Assembly (NCBI RefSeq): GCF_003937945.1
Contig: NZ_RSEC01000058.1
Location: 62,001 to 126,000 of the forward strand
DNA from: Amycolatopsis eburnea
GTDB lineage: Bacteria; Actinomycetota; Actinomycetes; Mycobacteriales; Pseudonocardiaceae
Length of the DNA: 64,000 nucleotides
Direction: 5' to 3'
The translations under genes were made by a program, and so were the position numbers. Shown here piece by piece: positions 47,612 through 56,245 of this stretch (within the stretch, counting starts at the first letter, position 1; the number at the start of each line of letters is the position of its first letter). The notes beneath the pieces were generated by a model, which saw only the letters and a program-made list of their open reading frames with translations, did not search any database and was not told the DNA's origin.

Positions 47612-48295
47612 ATGAACGTCGACGGCGTGTACGTGGGGGAACCGAGCGTCCTGGGCTACCGGCGGGAGCGCCCGGTGCTGAGCGCGATCACGAAGGCGCG
47701 GGTCACGGCGCCGGAGCTGGCCTTGACCGAGCTGAACCTCGACGGCGACCGGCAGGCCGACCTGACCGTGCACGGCGGGGTCGACAAAGCGGTCTACGTC
47801 TACCCGGCCGAGCACTACCCGGCCTGGCGCGAGGACGGCTTCGACGCGGAGCCGGCCGGCTTCGGGGAGAACGTCTCGCTGTCCGGCGTCACCGAGGACG
47901 ACGTCCGGATCGGGGACGTCTGGGCCTGGGGCGACGCGCTCGTGCAGGTGTCGCAGCCGCGGCAGCCGTGCTTCAAGCTGGCCATGAAGACCGGCCGGAA
48001 GGACGTCACGCCGCTGATGATCGACTCCGGGCGCAGCGGCTGGTACCTGCGCGTGCTGCGGCCCGGCACGGTACCGACGTCCGGCGCGATCGAGCTGGTG
48101 GAGCGCGCGGACGGGCCGACGATCGCCGAGGTGTACGTCGTTTCGTTCGCCAACTACGGGCAGCTGCCGGAGGACAAGGTCGAAGCGGCGCTGGACCTCG
48201 CGGACCGCGTGCTGGCGACACCCGCGCTTTCCGAGTCCTACCGCGACGGCGTCCAGTCCACAGTGGACCGCTGGCGGGCGCGGCGTGCCGGGTGA
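47612..48295 (+). CDS. MOSC-domain protein (YiiM-like)
   Basis: A 227-residue protein with a MOSC beta-barrel: LNLDGDRQADLTVHGGVDKAVYVYP, GFGENVSL, IGDVWAWGDALVQVSQPRQPCFKL with the conserved Cys that binds molybdenum cofactor sulphur, and GRSGWYLRVLRPG. YiiM-type proteins reduce N-hydroxylated compounds such as 6-hydroxylaminopurine. The start is ATG 47612; GGAG is too close to act as ribosome binding site, and the -10 box position suggests a leaderless mRNA. The 3' end overlaps the TetR gene by 11 bases. Confidence 0.92.
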   Translation: MNVDGVYVGEPSVLGYRRERPVLSAITKARVTAPELALTELNLDGDRQADLTVHGGVDKAVYVYPAEHYPAWREDGFDAEPAGFGENVSLSGVTEDDVRIGDVWAWGDALVQVSQPRQPCFKLAMKTGRKDVTPLMIDSGRSGWYLRVLRPGTVPTSGAIELVERADGPTIAEVYVVSFANYGQLPEDKVEAALDLADRVLATPALSESYRDGVQSTVDRWRARRAG

Positions 48296-48890
48296 CGGCC
48301 GCCTCGCCCGCGGCGACGCGACCCGCCGCCTGGTGCTGCGCCGGGCGGTGGACGTCGCGTCGGTCGACGGCCTGGAGGGGCTGTCCCTCGGCCGGCTGGC
48401 CACCGAACTGGAGCTGAGCAAGAGCGGTGTGTTCGCGTTGTTCGGCTCGAAGGAGGAACTGCAGCTCGCGACGATCGAGGCGGCCTTTTCCATCTTCGAG
48501 GCGCACGTCGTGACGCCGTCCCGCGACGTCGCGCCGGGGTTGCCGCGGTTACGCGCGATCTGCGAAAACTGGCTGGAGTACTCGGAAAAGCGGGTCTTTC
48601 CCGGCGGGTGCTTCTTCTTCAACGTCGGCGCGGAGTTCGACGCGCGGCCCGGCCGGGTCCACGACGCGGTGGCCGCGGCGAGCGGCTCGTTCGCCGCGTT
48701 CATCCGCGAGACGGCCGCCGAAGCCGTGTCCCTCGGTCACCTCGACGCGGACCCGGAGGTCCTGGCGTTCGAGCTGCACGCACTGGGCCGCGCGGCCAAC
48801 GCCGACGCGGTCCTCAACGGCGGCACCCACGCCTACCGCCTGGCCCGCCGCGCCATCGAGTCCCGCCTCGCCTCCGCCGAAAAGCCGTGA
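48285..48890 (+). CDS. TetR-family regulator
   Basis: A 201-residue regulator. The helix-turn-helix is LSLGRLATELELSKSGVFALF followed by GSKEELQLA. The effector domain has FPGGCFFFNVGAEFDARPG, as in the TetR_C_16/YhjH-like group that includes regulators of MOSC or oxidoreductase genes. The start is GTG 48285, inside the MOSC gene. The TGA stop lies in the left arm of the long palindrome at 48887. It probably autoregulates through the ACGAACGGTCGT site upstream of the operon. Confidence 0.9.
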   Translation: MPGDGRLARGDATRRLVLRRAVDVASVDGLEGLSLGRLATELELSKSGVFALFGSKEELQLATIEAAFSIFEAHVVTPSRDVAPGLPRLRAICENWLEYSEKRVFPGGCFFFNVGAEFDARPGRVHDAVAAASGSFAAFIRETAAEAVSLGHLDADPEVLAFELHALGRAANADAVLNGGTHAYRLARRAIESRLASAEKP

Positions 48891-48933
48891 AGGCCTCCTT
48901 ACCGGCATTTATGCCCGTCAAGGAGGCCTTCAC
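48887..48933. terminator. Long intergenic palindrome, probable bidirectional terminator / dispersed repeat
   Basis: GTGAAGGCCTCCTT (48887-48900) pairs perfectly with AAGGAGGCCTTCAC (48920-48933), and an inner GGCAT/ATGCC (48904-48915) extends the stem. The hairpin ends in CGGCTTTT on the plus strand. It separates the TetR gene from the convergent hexosaminidase gene, so it can terminate both. The AAGGCCTCCTT palindrome looks like a dispersed intergenic element; only one copy is in this window. Confidence 0.7.
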
Positions 48934-48942
48934 GGCTTTTGG

Positions 48943-50508
48943 CTACTTCCAGTCGACCTGCGGGCTGCGGTAGAAGTTGATGCTTTGGGTGACCCAGCGC
49001 GGGGACTGCTTCGCCAGGCGCGCCCGGTAGGCGTTCCAATCGTGGGTGGCGCGAGGCGACCAGCCGATCTCCGCGATGCCCGGCAGCCGGGGGAACGCCA
49101 TGTACTCGATGTCGGCGCTCGTGCGGATCGTTTCTGTCCACAGCGGCGCTTCGACGCCCGCGACCTGGTTCTCGCCGACCCCGGTCACCAGCGACGCCGG
49201 GTCCCAGTTGTAGCCGTCGCGGACCTCGATCAACGCGGCCCAGTCCTGGCCCAGCGGTGTCGACGCGTCGTACTTCATGTCCAGGTACGCGTAGTTCGCC
49301 GGGGACATCAGGATCTTGCTGCCGCGCGCCGCGGCCGCCGCCACCGAGGGGTTGTCGCCGCCGAAGTCCCAGTACTGCGGAACGGCCGACGCGGGCGGGT
49401 TCGACTTCGCGATCTCGTGCCAGCCGGTGACCTTCTTGCCGTACTTCGCGACGATCGGCTGGACCTTCTGCTCGAACGCGATGTAGTCCGCGGGCGGCGT
49501 CGAGTGCGCCTCGTCGCCGCCGATGTGCAGGTACGGGCCGGGCGTGAGGGCCGCCAGTTCGCGCACGACGTCCTCGACGAACTTGTACGTGATCGGCGAC
49601 GAGATGCACAGCGAGCTGTAGCCGACCTCGGTGTCCGTGCGGACCGGGACCGCCTTGCCGTCGCAGTTCAGCTCCGCGTACGTCGACTGCGCCGCGTTCG
49701 TGTGGCCCGGCATGTCGATCTCCGGGATCACCGTGATGTGCCGCGAAGCCGCGTACGCGACGATGTCCCGGTACTGCGCCTGCGTGTAGTAGCCACCCGG
49801 GTCGCCGTCGACCGCGGTCCTGCCGCCGACGGTCGCCAGCTTCGGCCAGCTCTTGATCTCGATGCGCCAGCCCTGGTCGTCCGCGAGGTGCAGGTGCAGG
49901 GTGTTGACCTTGTACTGGGCGATCTGGTCGACGTACCGCTTCACCTGGTCGGGCTTGAAGAAGTGCCGGGCGACGTCGAGCATCGCGCCGCGCTCGGCGA
50001 AGCGCGGGTAGTCGAGGATCGTGCCGCCGGCGACCGTCCACGTCCGGTGCTGGACGCGCTTCGCGTCGATGGCCGAGGGCAGCAGCTGCCGCAGCGACTG
50101 GACGCCTTCGAAGAGCCCGTCGGCGGTGTTGGCCTTCAAGGTGACGCCGTCGCGCGACACCTTCAGCTCGTAACCCTCGGTGCCGATCCGCGTGTCGTGG
50201 CCGAGCTGCAGCGAAATCGCGGGGACACCCCCAGCACGCGGCACGACCGGCAGCGGGTAGCCGGTGGCCGGGCGGAGCAGGCCGCGCAGGTAGTCCGCGA
50301 CCTGGCCGGCGCCGCGATCGGCCGCGATCACGGTGGACGGCGTCAGCTTGAAAGCGCCGCGCGGGTCGGCCTTCGCCGAGACCGGCGCCGGGACGACGTC
50401 GGTCACGCTGCGTTCCGGCGCGGCGGGTGCCGCCACCGCGGCGGCGGGCACGCCGACGGCCGTGAGACTCACGATCGCCGCGGTCGAGACGGCTCTGGAC
50501 AAGCGCAT
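48943..50508 (-). CDS. Secreted beta-N-acetylhexosaminidase, GH20
   Basis: A 521-residue glycosidase. A signal peptide (about 1-27, TAAIVSLTAVGVPAAAVAAPA) is followed by a GH20b domain (TEGYELKVSRDGVTLKA) and the GH20 barrel from about residue 165: RGAMLDVARHFF, LHLHLADDQGWRIEI, PEIDMPGHTNAA, and the catalytic Asp-Glu pair in LHIGGDEAH. It releases terminal GlcNAc/GalNAc, for example in chitin or cell-wall turnover. The start is ATG 50508 with GGAGGT 6 bases upstream, the clearest Shine-Dalgarno sequence in this part of the window. Confidence 0.94.
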   Translation of the reverse strand: MRLSRAVSTAAIVSLTAVGVPAAAVAAPAAPERSVTDVVPAPVSAKADPRGAFKLTPSTVIAADRGAGQVADYLRGLLRPATGYPLPVVPRAGGVPAISLQLGHDTRIGTEGYELKVSRDGVTLKANTADGLFEGVQSLRQLLPSAIDAKRVQHRTWTVAGGTILDYPRFAERGAMLDVARHFFKPDQVKRYVDQIAQYKVNTLHLHLADDQGWRIEIKSWPKLATVGGRTAVDGDPGGYYTQAQYRDIVAYAASRHITVIPEIDMPGHTNAAQSTYAELNCDGKAVPVRTDTEVGYSSLCISSPITYKFVEDVVRELAALTPGPYLHIGGDEAHSTPPADYIAFEQKVQPIVAKYGKKVTGWHEIAKSNPPASAVPQYWDFGGDNPSVAAAAARGSKILMSPANYAYLDMKYDASTPLGQDWAALIEVRDGYNWDPASLVTGVGENQVAGVEAPLWTETIRTSADIEYMAFPRLPGIAEIGWSPRATHDWNAYRARLAKQSPRWVTQSINFYRSPQVDWK

Positions 50509-50573
50509 CAGGGCACCTCCGGTCGGGGACTCCTCCCAAAGGTACAGACCAGCCGGGGCATTTGGAACAGTTC

Positions 50574-52445
50574 TTAACGAAGGGCCGCGCGGATGGCTTC
50601 CAGCACGCTCGGGTCTTCGATCGTGGACGGCACGGCCTCGTCGCGGCCGTCGGCGATCGCGCGCATGGTCTTGCGCAGGATCTTGCCCGACCGCGTCTTC
50701 GGCAACGCGTCCACAATGGACACGTCGCGGAACGCGGCGACCGGCCCGATGTCCCGGCGCACCATGGCCACCAGCTCGTCCCGCAGCTGCTCCGCGTCGA
50801 CGTCCGCGCCTGCCTTCAGCACCACGAACCCGCGCGGCAGCTGGCCCTTGAGCTGGTCGGCGACGCCGATCACGGCGCACTCGGCGACGGCCGGGTGCGA
50901 GGCGAGCACCGCCTCCATCGACCCGGTCGAGAGCCGGTGCCCGGCGACGTTGATGACGTCGTCGGTGCGGCCCATGACGAACAGGTAGCCGTCCTCGTCG
51001 ACGTACCCGGAGTCGCCGGTGAGGTAGTAGCCGTCGTAGCGGGACAGGTAGGCCTCGCGGTAGCGCTCGTCGTCGCCCCACAGCGTCGGCAGCGAGCCCG
51101 GCGGCAGCGGCAGCCGCACCGTGATGGCGCCTTCGCGGCCCGGTGGCAGCTCCTCGCCCGCCTGGTCGAGGATCCGGACGTCCCAGCCGGGGACCGGCTT
51201 GGTGGCGGAGCCGGCCTTGACGGCCATCGGCTCCAGGCCGCGGGGGTTCGCGGCGATCGGCCAGCCGGTTTCGGTCTGCCACCAGTGGTCGATCACCGGC
51301 ACGCCGAGCTTCTCGTGCGCCCAGTGCAGGGTCTCCGGGTCGAGCCGCTCGCCGGCCATGAACAGCGTTTTGAACGCCTTCAGGTCGTACTTCTCCAGCT
51401 CGCGCGCGTCCGGGTCCACCTTCTTGACGGCCCGCAGCGCGGTCGGCGCGGTGAACAGCGCCTCGACGCCGTGCTCGGCGATGACCCGCCAGAACGCGCC
51501 CGCGTCCGGCGTGCCGACCGGCTTGCCCTCGTACATCACCGTCGTCGCCCCGACCAGCAGCGGCGCGTAGACGATGTAGGAGTGCCCGACGACCCAGCCG
51601 ACGTCGGACGCCGTCCACCAGACGTCGCCGGCGTGGACGTCGTAGACCGCGTCCATCGAGTACGCGAGCGCGACCGCGTGGCCGCCGGTGTCGCGCACGA
51701 CGCCCTTCGGCTTCCCGGTCGTGCCGGACGTGTAGAGGATGTACAGCGGGTCGGTGGCCGCGACCGGCACCGGATCGGCGGGGTCGGCGCTCGCGGCCAG
51801 CTCGCGCCAGTCCCGCTCGCGCCCGGCCAGCGTCGCCGGCGCCTGCTCGCGCTGCAGCACGACGACGTGGTCGGGCTGGTGCTCGGTCTGCTCGAGCGCG
51901 GCCCGGATGATCGGCTGGTACTCGACCACCCGCGTCGGCTCGATGCCGCAGGACGCCGCCAGGATCACCTTGGGCTTGGCGTCCTCGATCCGCGCGGCCA
52001 GCTCCTTGGGCGCGAACCCGCCGAAGACCACCGAGTGCACCGCGCCGATCCGCGCGCAGGCCAGCATCGCGATCGCCGCCTCGGGCACCATCGGCAGGTA
52101 GACGATGACGCGGTCACCCTTCGTGACCCCCAGTGAGCGCAGCGCGCCGGCGAAGCGCGCGACCGTGTCCCGCAGTTCTTCGTAGGTGTAGGTGCGTTGC
52201 CGTCCGGTCACGGGAGAGTCCCAGATCAGCGCGGCCTGGTCCGCGCGCCCGGCCTCGACGTGCCGGTCCAGCGCGTTGTACGAGGTGTTCAGCTCGGCGT
52301 CCGGGAACCACCGGAAGAAGGGCGGGTTCGAGGCGTCCAGCGCCCGCTCCGGCGCCTTCGTCCAGCTGATCGCACCGGCCGCGGCCAGCCAGAACGCCTC
52401 CGGCTCCCGCAGGCTGCGCCGGTAGGCCTCGGAGTACGCACCCAT
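50574..52445 (-). CDS. Acyl-CoA synthetase, propionyl/acetyl-CoA ligase type
   Basis: A 623-residue AMP-forming ligase. It has LYILYTSGTTGKPKGVVRDTGG (P-loop, read in part), DVGWVVGHSYIVYAPLL, HWWQTETGWPIA, YYLTGDSGYVDEDGYLFVMGRTDDVINVAGHRLS (read in parts) and the catalytic lysine in TRSGKILRK. It is closest to PrpE-like propionyl-CoA synthetases, though acetate is also possible. The C-terminal RSGK lysine is the usual site of acetylation control in this family. The start is ATG 52445 with GAGGGAG upstream. It is followed by the hexosaminidase gene on the same strand after 65 bases. Confidence 0.93.
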   Translation of the reverse strand: MGAYSEAYRRSLREPEAFWLAAAGAISWTKAPERALDASNPPFFRWFPDAELNTSYNALDRHVEAGRADQAALIWDSPVTGRQRTYTYEELRDTVARFAGALRSLGVTKGDRVIVYLPMVPEAAIAMLACARIGAVHSVVFGGFAPKELAARIEDAKPKVILAASCGIEPTRVVEYQPIIRAALEQTEHQPDHVVVLQREQAPATLAGRERDWRELAASADPADPVPVAATDPLYILYTSGTTGKPKGVVRDTGGHAVALAYSMDAVYDVHAGDVWWTASDVGWVVGHSYIVYAPLLVGATTVMYEGKPVGTPDAGAFWRVIAEHGVEALFTAPTALRAVKKVDPDARELEKYDLKAFKTLFMAGERLDPETLHWAHEKLGVPVIDHWWQTETGWPIAANPRGLEPMAVKAGSATKPVPGWDVRILDQAGEELPPGREGAITVRLPLPPGSLPTLWGDDERYREAYLSRYDGYYLTGDSGYVDEDGYLFVMGRTDDVINVAGHRLSTGSMEAVLASHPAVAECAVIGVADQLKGQLPRGFVVLKAGADVDAEQLRDELVAMVRRDIGPVAAFRDVSIVDALPKTRSGKILRKTMRAIADGRDEAVPSTIEDPSVLEAIRAALR

Positions 52446-52629
52446 GCCCGCTCCCTCGCGTCGAACGTCACGCCGCCCCCATCATGGCGCGGGATCGGCG
52501 GGCTCGCCGGATTCCGGGCAGGCTGAAGACCCGGCAACCTCACGGCGGCCGGCTGCGTCCTAAGCTGGACGGCGGGGAAACGCCGCAGCGCGGTACGAAG
52601 AGAACACGGACAGTGAGGGGAGCCCGGCG

Positions 52630-54390
52630 GTGAACGGACTCGCGAGCGCGTTGCTCTCGCTAGCCCATTCCTTGTTCGGCCCGGGCTTCTGCCCCGGCGA
52701 CTGGGTCTGGGCCACGAGTGCGGCGGGCGCGCTCGTCGCACTGCTCCCGCCGATCGGCGCGCTGGCGATCTCGATCATCCGCAAGGGCACCGGCAACCGC
52801 TACGACGCCACGACGCTGTCGGTGTTCGGGGCGATCGGCCTGGTCACCGCGCTGATCCTGCCGTGGTTGCTGTCGAATGGCGTCTCGGGTGTCTTCCGCG
52901 CCGAGCGGGCGGGCACGAAGTCCGGGCTGACCGCCAGTGAGGCCTCGACGCTGACGAGCGGCTCGTGCTGGGTGGACACGCAGAAGGAGTACCTGGGCGG
53001 CGGACCGAACGTCTACGAGGTGCTGTTCTACAAGAACAACGCGGCGCTGCCGACCTTCGTCTACGTGGCCGCGTTCATCCTGCTGCCCGCCGGCTCGCTG
53101 CTGTTCGTCATCCTGCAGGGCCGCACCGCCTTCCGTCGCGGCCCGAAGTGGCCGTCCCGGTTCATCTGGATCCCGTTCGCCGCGATGCTCGCGTTCAGCG
53201 TCGGCATGGAGGCCAACACCGCGCTGCACTTCTGGCTCGGTTTCCTGCCGTTCAGCGTGCTGGGCCTGATCCCGGTCGCGATGGTCGGGCCACCGCCGTG
53301 GTCGGTGATCAACCGCTCGGACGCGCCGCCGCGCCGCGAACCCGAGCCGTACCGGCCGCCACCGCCGTCGGCGTCCCAGATGCAGCCCCGCCCGACCCCG
53401 CCTCCGCCTCCGCCGCCGGTCAACAAGCCGTACCCGAAGACGGCGCTGGCGTCGGCACCCGAACCCCCGCCGATGGCGGGCGCCCTGGCCGCGGCCCCCG
53501 GCCCGATCCCGCCGCCGCCCGGCTCCCGCAACGCCGGCGGCAGCCGCTACCGGCGCGTCAAGCAGCTCGGCGCGGGCGGTTTCGGCACGGTCTGGCAGGC
53601 CGTCGACACCCAGCTGAACCGCACGGTCGCGCTGAAGATCGCGCACGCGCCGGACCGCGACACGGCCGAGCGCATGCAGCGCGAAGCCCGCGCGCTGGCC
53701 GTGGTCAGCCACCCGAACTGCGTCAAGGTGTACGACCTGGCCGAGGAGCCGGACGGCCTCGCGCTGGTCATGGAGTACCTCGAAGGCCGCCCGCTGGCCG
53801 AGCTGGTCGACGGCCAGGGCCCGCTGGACGACGTCGCGGCCGGCCGCCTGTGGGCGACGATGGCCGGCGCGCTCGCCGCGGCGCACGAGAAGGGCGTCCT
53901 GCACCGCGACATCAAGCCGTCGAACATCGTGCTGGACCCGAGCGGCCTGGCCCACCTGATCGACTTCGGCATCGCCCGCAGCCAGGGCGACTCCAAGATG
54001 ACGGCCACCGGCATGATGATCGGCACACCCGACTTCGTCGCCCCGGAGCAGGCCATGGGCTCGGCGGCCTCCCCGGCGTCCGACGCGTGGCAGCTGGCGG
54101 CGACGATCAGCTACGCGCTGTCCGGCCAGCCCCCGCGCGGCACGCGCGAGACCCCGATGGCGGCCCTGATGGCGGCGGCCCGCGCCGAACCGGTGTCGCG
54201 GCTGCCCCAACGCAGTGCGCACGCCCGCCTGCTGGCGGCGTCGCTGGACCCGGAGCCGCGCCGGCGTCCGACGTTGAACTCGGTGCGTCGCGAGGTCGAG
54301 GGCTGGTTGTCGCGCGCGGGCAAGTCCGCGGACGGCCCGGTGACCCGGGTGGTGCCGCGGCAGCCGGGTGGCCAGGCGCCCCGCCGCTAG
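52630..54390 (+). CDS. Serine/threonine protein kinase with N-terminal multi-helix membrane domain
   Basis: A 586-residue kinase in an unusual order. Residues 1-225 contain about five membrane helices (for example SAAGALVALLPPIGALAISII and LPTFVYVAAFILLPAGSLLF). A Pro-rich linker (about 230-300) follows, then the kinase domain (about 305-560): LGAGGFGTVW, catalytic lysine in VALKIA, VLHRDIKPSNIVL, LIDFGIA and GTPDFVAPEQ. Most actinobacterial PknB-type kinases have the kinase domain first and one membrane helix after it. The start is GTG 52630 with GAGGGGAG 6 bases upstream. The ligand of the membrane part is unknown. Confidence 0.92.
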   Translation: MNGLASALLSLAHSLFGPGFCPGDWVWATSAAGALVALLPPIGALAISIIRKGTGNRYDATTLSVFGAIGLVTALILPWLLSNGVSGVFRAERAGTKSGLTASEASTLTSGSCWVDTQKEYLGGGPNVYEVLFYKNNAALPTFVYVAAFILLPAGSLLFVILQGRTAFRRGPKWPSRFIWIPFAAMLAFSVGMEANTALHFWLGFLPFSVLGLIPVAMVGPPPWSVINRSDAPPRREPEPYRPPPPSASQMQPRPTPPPPPPPVNKPYPKTALASAPEPPPMAGALAAAPGPIPPPPGSRNAGGSRYRRVKQLGAGGFGTVWQAVDTQLNRTVALKIAHAPDRDTAERMQREARALAVVSHPNCVKVYDLAEEPDGLALVMEYLEGRPLAELVDGQGPLDDVAAGRLWATMAGALAAAHEKGVLHRDIKPSNIVLDPSGLAHLIDFGIARSQGDSKMTATGMMIGTPDFVAPEQAMGSAASPASDAWQLAATISYALSGQPPRGTRETPMAALMAAARAEPVSRLPQRSAHARLLAASLDPEPRRRPTLNSVRREVEGWLSRAGKSADGPVTRVVPRQPGGQAPRR

Positions 54391-54956
54391 CCGGGCTTGA
54401 CCGCCGAGAAGATCACGAGCTGCCTCGGCTCCAAGCGGACGTCGACCTGCTCGAAGCCCGCCTTCTCGAGGCGGGCCGGGAACGTCGCCGCGTCGACGAC
54501 GTTCATCGTGTCGCCCAGGTGCAGCAGGCGGAACCTGAGGTTGAGCTGGCCGTCGCTGCCGCAGTAGGTGCCGCCCGGGCGCAGGACCCGTGCCGCTTCG
54601 GCGAAGATCGCGTCCTGCAGCTCCTTCGTCGGGACGTGGTGCAGCATCGTGAAGCACACCACCGCCGAGAAGCGGCCGTCCTCGAACGGCATTTCGGCGC
54701 CGCTGCCCTCGACCACCTCGGCGCGGCTGCCGAACTTCGCACGCAGCAGCTCGGTCGACGCGGGGTCGATCTCCAGCACGGTGAGCTTCGGGACGGCGCC
54801 GAGCAGCACCTGCGTCGTGGCGCCGAAGCCGGGTCCGATCTCGAGCACGTCGTCGCCGAGGTCGCGCTGCGCCAGCCAGGGCGTCAGGCGCTCCTCGACG
54901 GTCGCGGCCCACTTCTCCGAGCTGCAGATCTTCCGGTGGATCAGGTTCATCGGCAT
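54387..54956 (-). CDS. Class I SAM-dependent methyltransferase
   Basis: A 189-residue methyltransferase. SAM motifs are VLEIGPGFGATT, LTVLEIDP, VVEGSGAEMPFEDGRFSAVV and RVLRPGGTYC. The substrate is unknown; the small size and FTMLHHVP segment fit the Methyltransf_11/25 groups. The start is ATG 54956 with TAGCGT (54964-54969) 7 bases upstream and no ribosome binding site. It is divergent from the AraC gene and overlaps the kinase stop by 4 bases. Confidence 0.9.
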   Translation of the reverse strand: MPMNLIHRKICSSEKWAATVEERLTPWLAQRDLGDDVLEIGPGFGATTQVLLGAVPKLTVLEIDPASTELLRAKFGSRAEVVEGSGAEMPFEDGRFSAVVCFTMLHHVPTKELQDAIFAEAARVLRPGGTYCGSDGQLNLRFRLLHLGDTMNVVDAATFPARLEKAGFEQVDVRLEPRQLVIFSAVKPG

Positions 54957-55011
54957 GCGCCCGACGCTATTTCGGCGCCGCCGTGGCCGGAAGCCGATAT
55001 CGTGCCACCTC

Positions 55012-55746
55012 ATGTCGTCAACCGGACAGGCCATGCTGCTCGGCGAGTTCGACCTGCCCGCCGGCACCTGGTTCCCGTGGCACGAACACCCCGCGCACCA
55101 GCTGGTCTGGTCCGCGCGCGGGGTCGTCGCGGTCAAGTCGGGGGACGCGGGCTGGGTGCTGCCGCCGACGCGCGCGCTCTGGATGCCCGCCGGCGTCCGG
55201 CACCGCACGGGCGCGCTCGGCCGGGCGGCGCTGCGCGGCATCTACGCCGACCCGGCGCTGTCCCCGGTGTCGTGGCCGTCGCCGCGGATGGTCGTCGTCC
55301 GGCCGCTGCTGCGCGAGCTCCTGGAGTACCTGACCGCCGACGGCGTCGCGCCGGCCGCGCGGGTGCGGGCCGAAGCGGTGGCGTTCGACCTGCTGGAACC
55401 CCTCGACGTGGTGCCGATCGCGGTACCCGCCCCCACCGACCCGCGCGCCCGCGACGTCGAGCGCGCCCTGCTCGCGAACCCGGCGGACCCCCGCACGCTC
55501 GCGGAGTTCGGCCGGGCGGTCGGCGCGTCGGAGCGGACGCTGGCGCGGGTGTTCGCCGCCGAGTGCCGGATGCCGTTCGGCACCTGGCGCACCCAGGTCC
55601 GGCTGCGGGCGGCGCTGCCACTGCTGGCACAGGGGACACCGCTGGAGACGGTGGCGTACCGCGTGGGCTACAGCTCGGCGAGCGCGTTCGTGGCGGCCTT
55701 CCGACGGGCGGTCGGGGTTACGCCGGGGGCGTACTTCGCCGGGTGA
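55012..55746 (+). CDS. AraC-family transcriptional regulator
   Basis: A 244-residue regulator. The N-terminal cupin (PAGTWFPWHEHPAHQLVWSARG) holds the HxHxxH pattern of sensor domains. The C-terminal AraC DNA-binding domain has LAEFGRAVGASERTLARVF and a second helix-turn-helix, PLETVAYRVGYSSASAFVAAFRR (read in part), ending VTPGAYF. The start is ATG 55012 with TATCGT (54998-55003) 8 bases upstream. It is divergent from the methyltransferase gene, which may be its target, and overlaps the convergent GNAT gene. Confidence 0.93.
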   Translation: MSSTGQAMLLGEFDLPAGTWFPWHEHPAHQLVWSARGVVAVKSGDAGWVLPPTRALWMPAGVRHRTGALGRAALRGIYADPALSPVSWPSPRMVVVRPLLRELLEYLTADGVAPAARVRAEAVAFDLLEPLDVVPIAVPAPTDPRARDVERALLANPADPRTLAEFGRAVGASERTLARVFAAECRMPFGTWRTQVRLRAALPLLAQGTPLETVAYRVGYSSASAFVAAFRRAVGVTPGAYFAG

Positions 55747-56245
55747 GGCACCAGTAGCGGAGCCGTCCGGCCGCGCTGGTGTCCGCCAGGACCCCGCCAT
55801 TGCGTTCGATGACGCGGCGCGAAGCGTGGTTGCCGGGAGCGCAGGTCAGCAACGCGTTCTCGATACCCGCCTCGCCGGCGACCCGGAGCACGGCGCGAAG
55901 CAGCGCGGTGGCGTGGCCGCGGCCGCGTGCCGACGGCCGGATGTCGTAGCCGATGTGGCCGCCGAACTCGGCCAGCTCGTCGTTGAGCCGCAGGTTGAGC
56001 CGGGCGCGCCCGAGGTATTCGTCGCCCTCGATCCACCAGAGGATCCGGTGCGGCACCCGGTCCCGCTCGAGCGGCGCCGTCCCGTGGACGCCGGCTTCCC
56101 GCACCTCGTCGAGCCAGCGCAGGAACCGCGACCGGTCCGCGAGCAGCCGCGGGTCGAGGTCGGTGTGCAGGCCTTCCCGGTGGTACTCGCGCAGCGCGTC
56201 GAGGAACGACCGGTGGTACCGCGGGCCGGGATCGGCCAGGGTCAC
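55718..56245 (-). CDS. GNAT-family N-acetyltransferase
   Basis: A 175-residue acetyltransferase of the COG3981 type. It has HRILWWIEGDEYLGRARLNLRLN, then GGHIGYDIRPSARGRGHATALLRAVL with the acetyl-CoA loop, and CAPGNHASRRVIERNGG. The start is GTG 56245, coupled to the mannosyltransferase stop through a GTGA overlap. The substrate is unknown. The 3' end overlaps the convergent AraC gene by 29 bases. Confidence 0.9.
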   Translation of the reverse strand: MTLADPGPRYHRSFLDALREYHREGLHTDLDPRLLADRSRFLRWLDEVREAGVHGTAPLERDRVPHRILWWIEGDEYLGRARLNLRLNDELAEFGGHIGYDIRPSARGRGHATALLRAVLRVAGEAGIENALLTCAPGNHASRRVIERNGGVLADTSAAGRLRYWCLTRRSTPPA

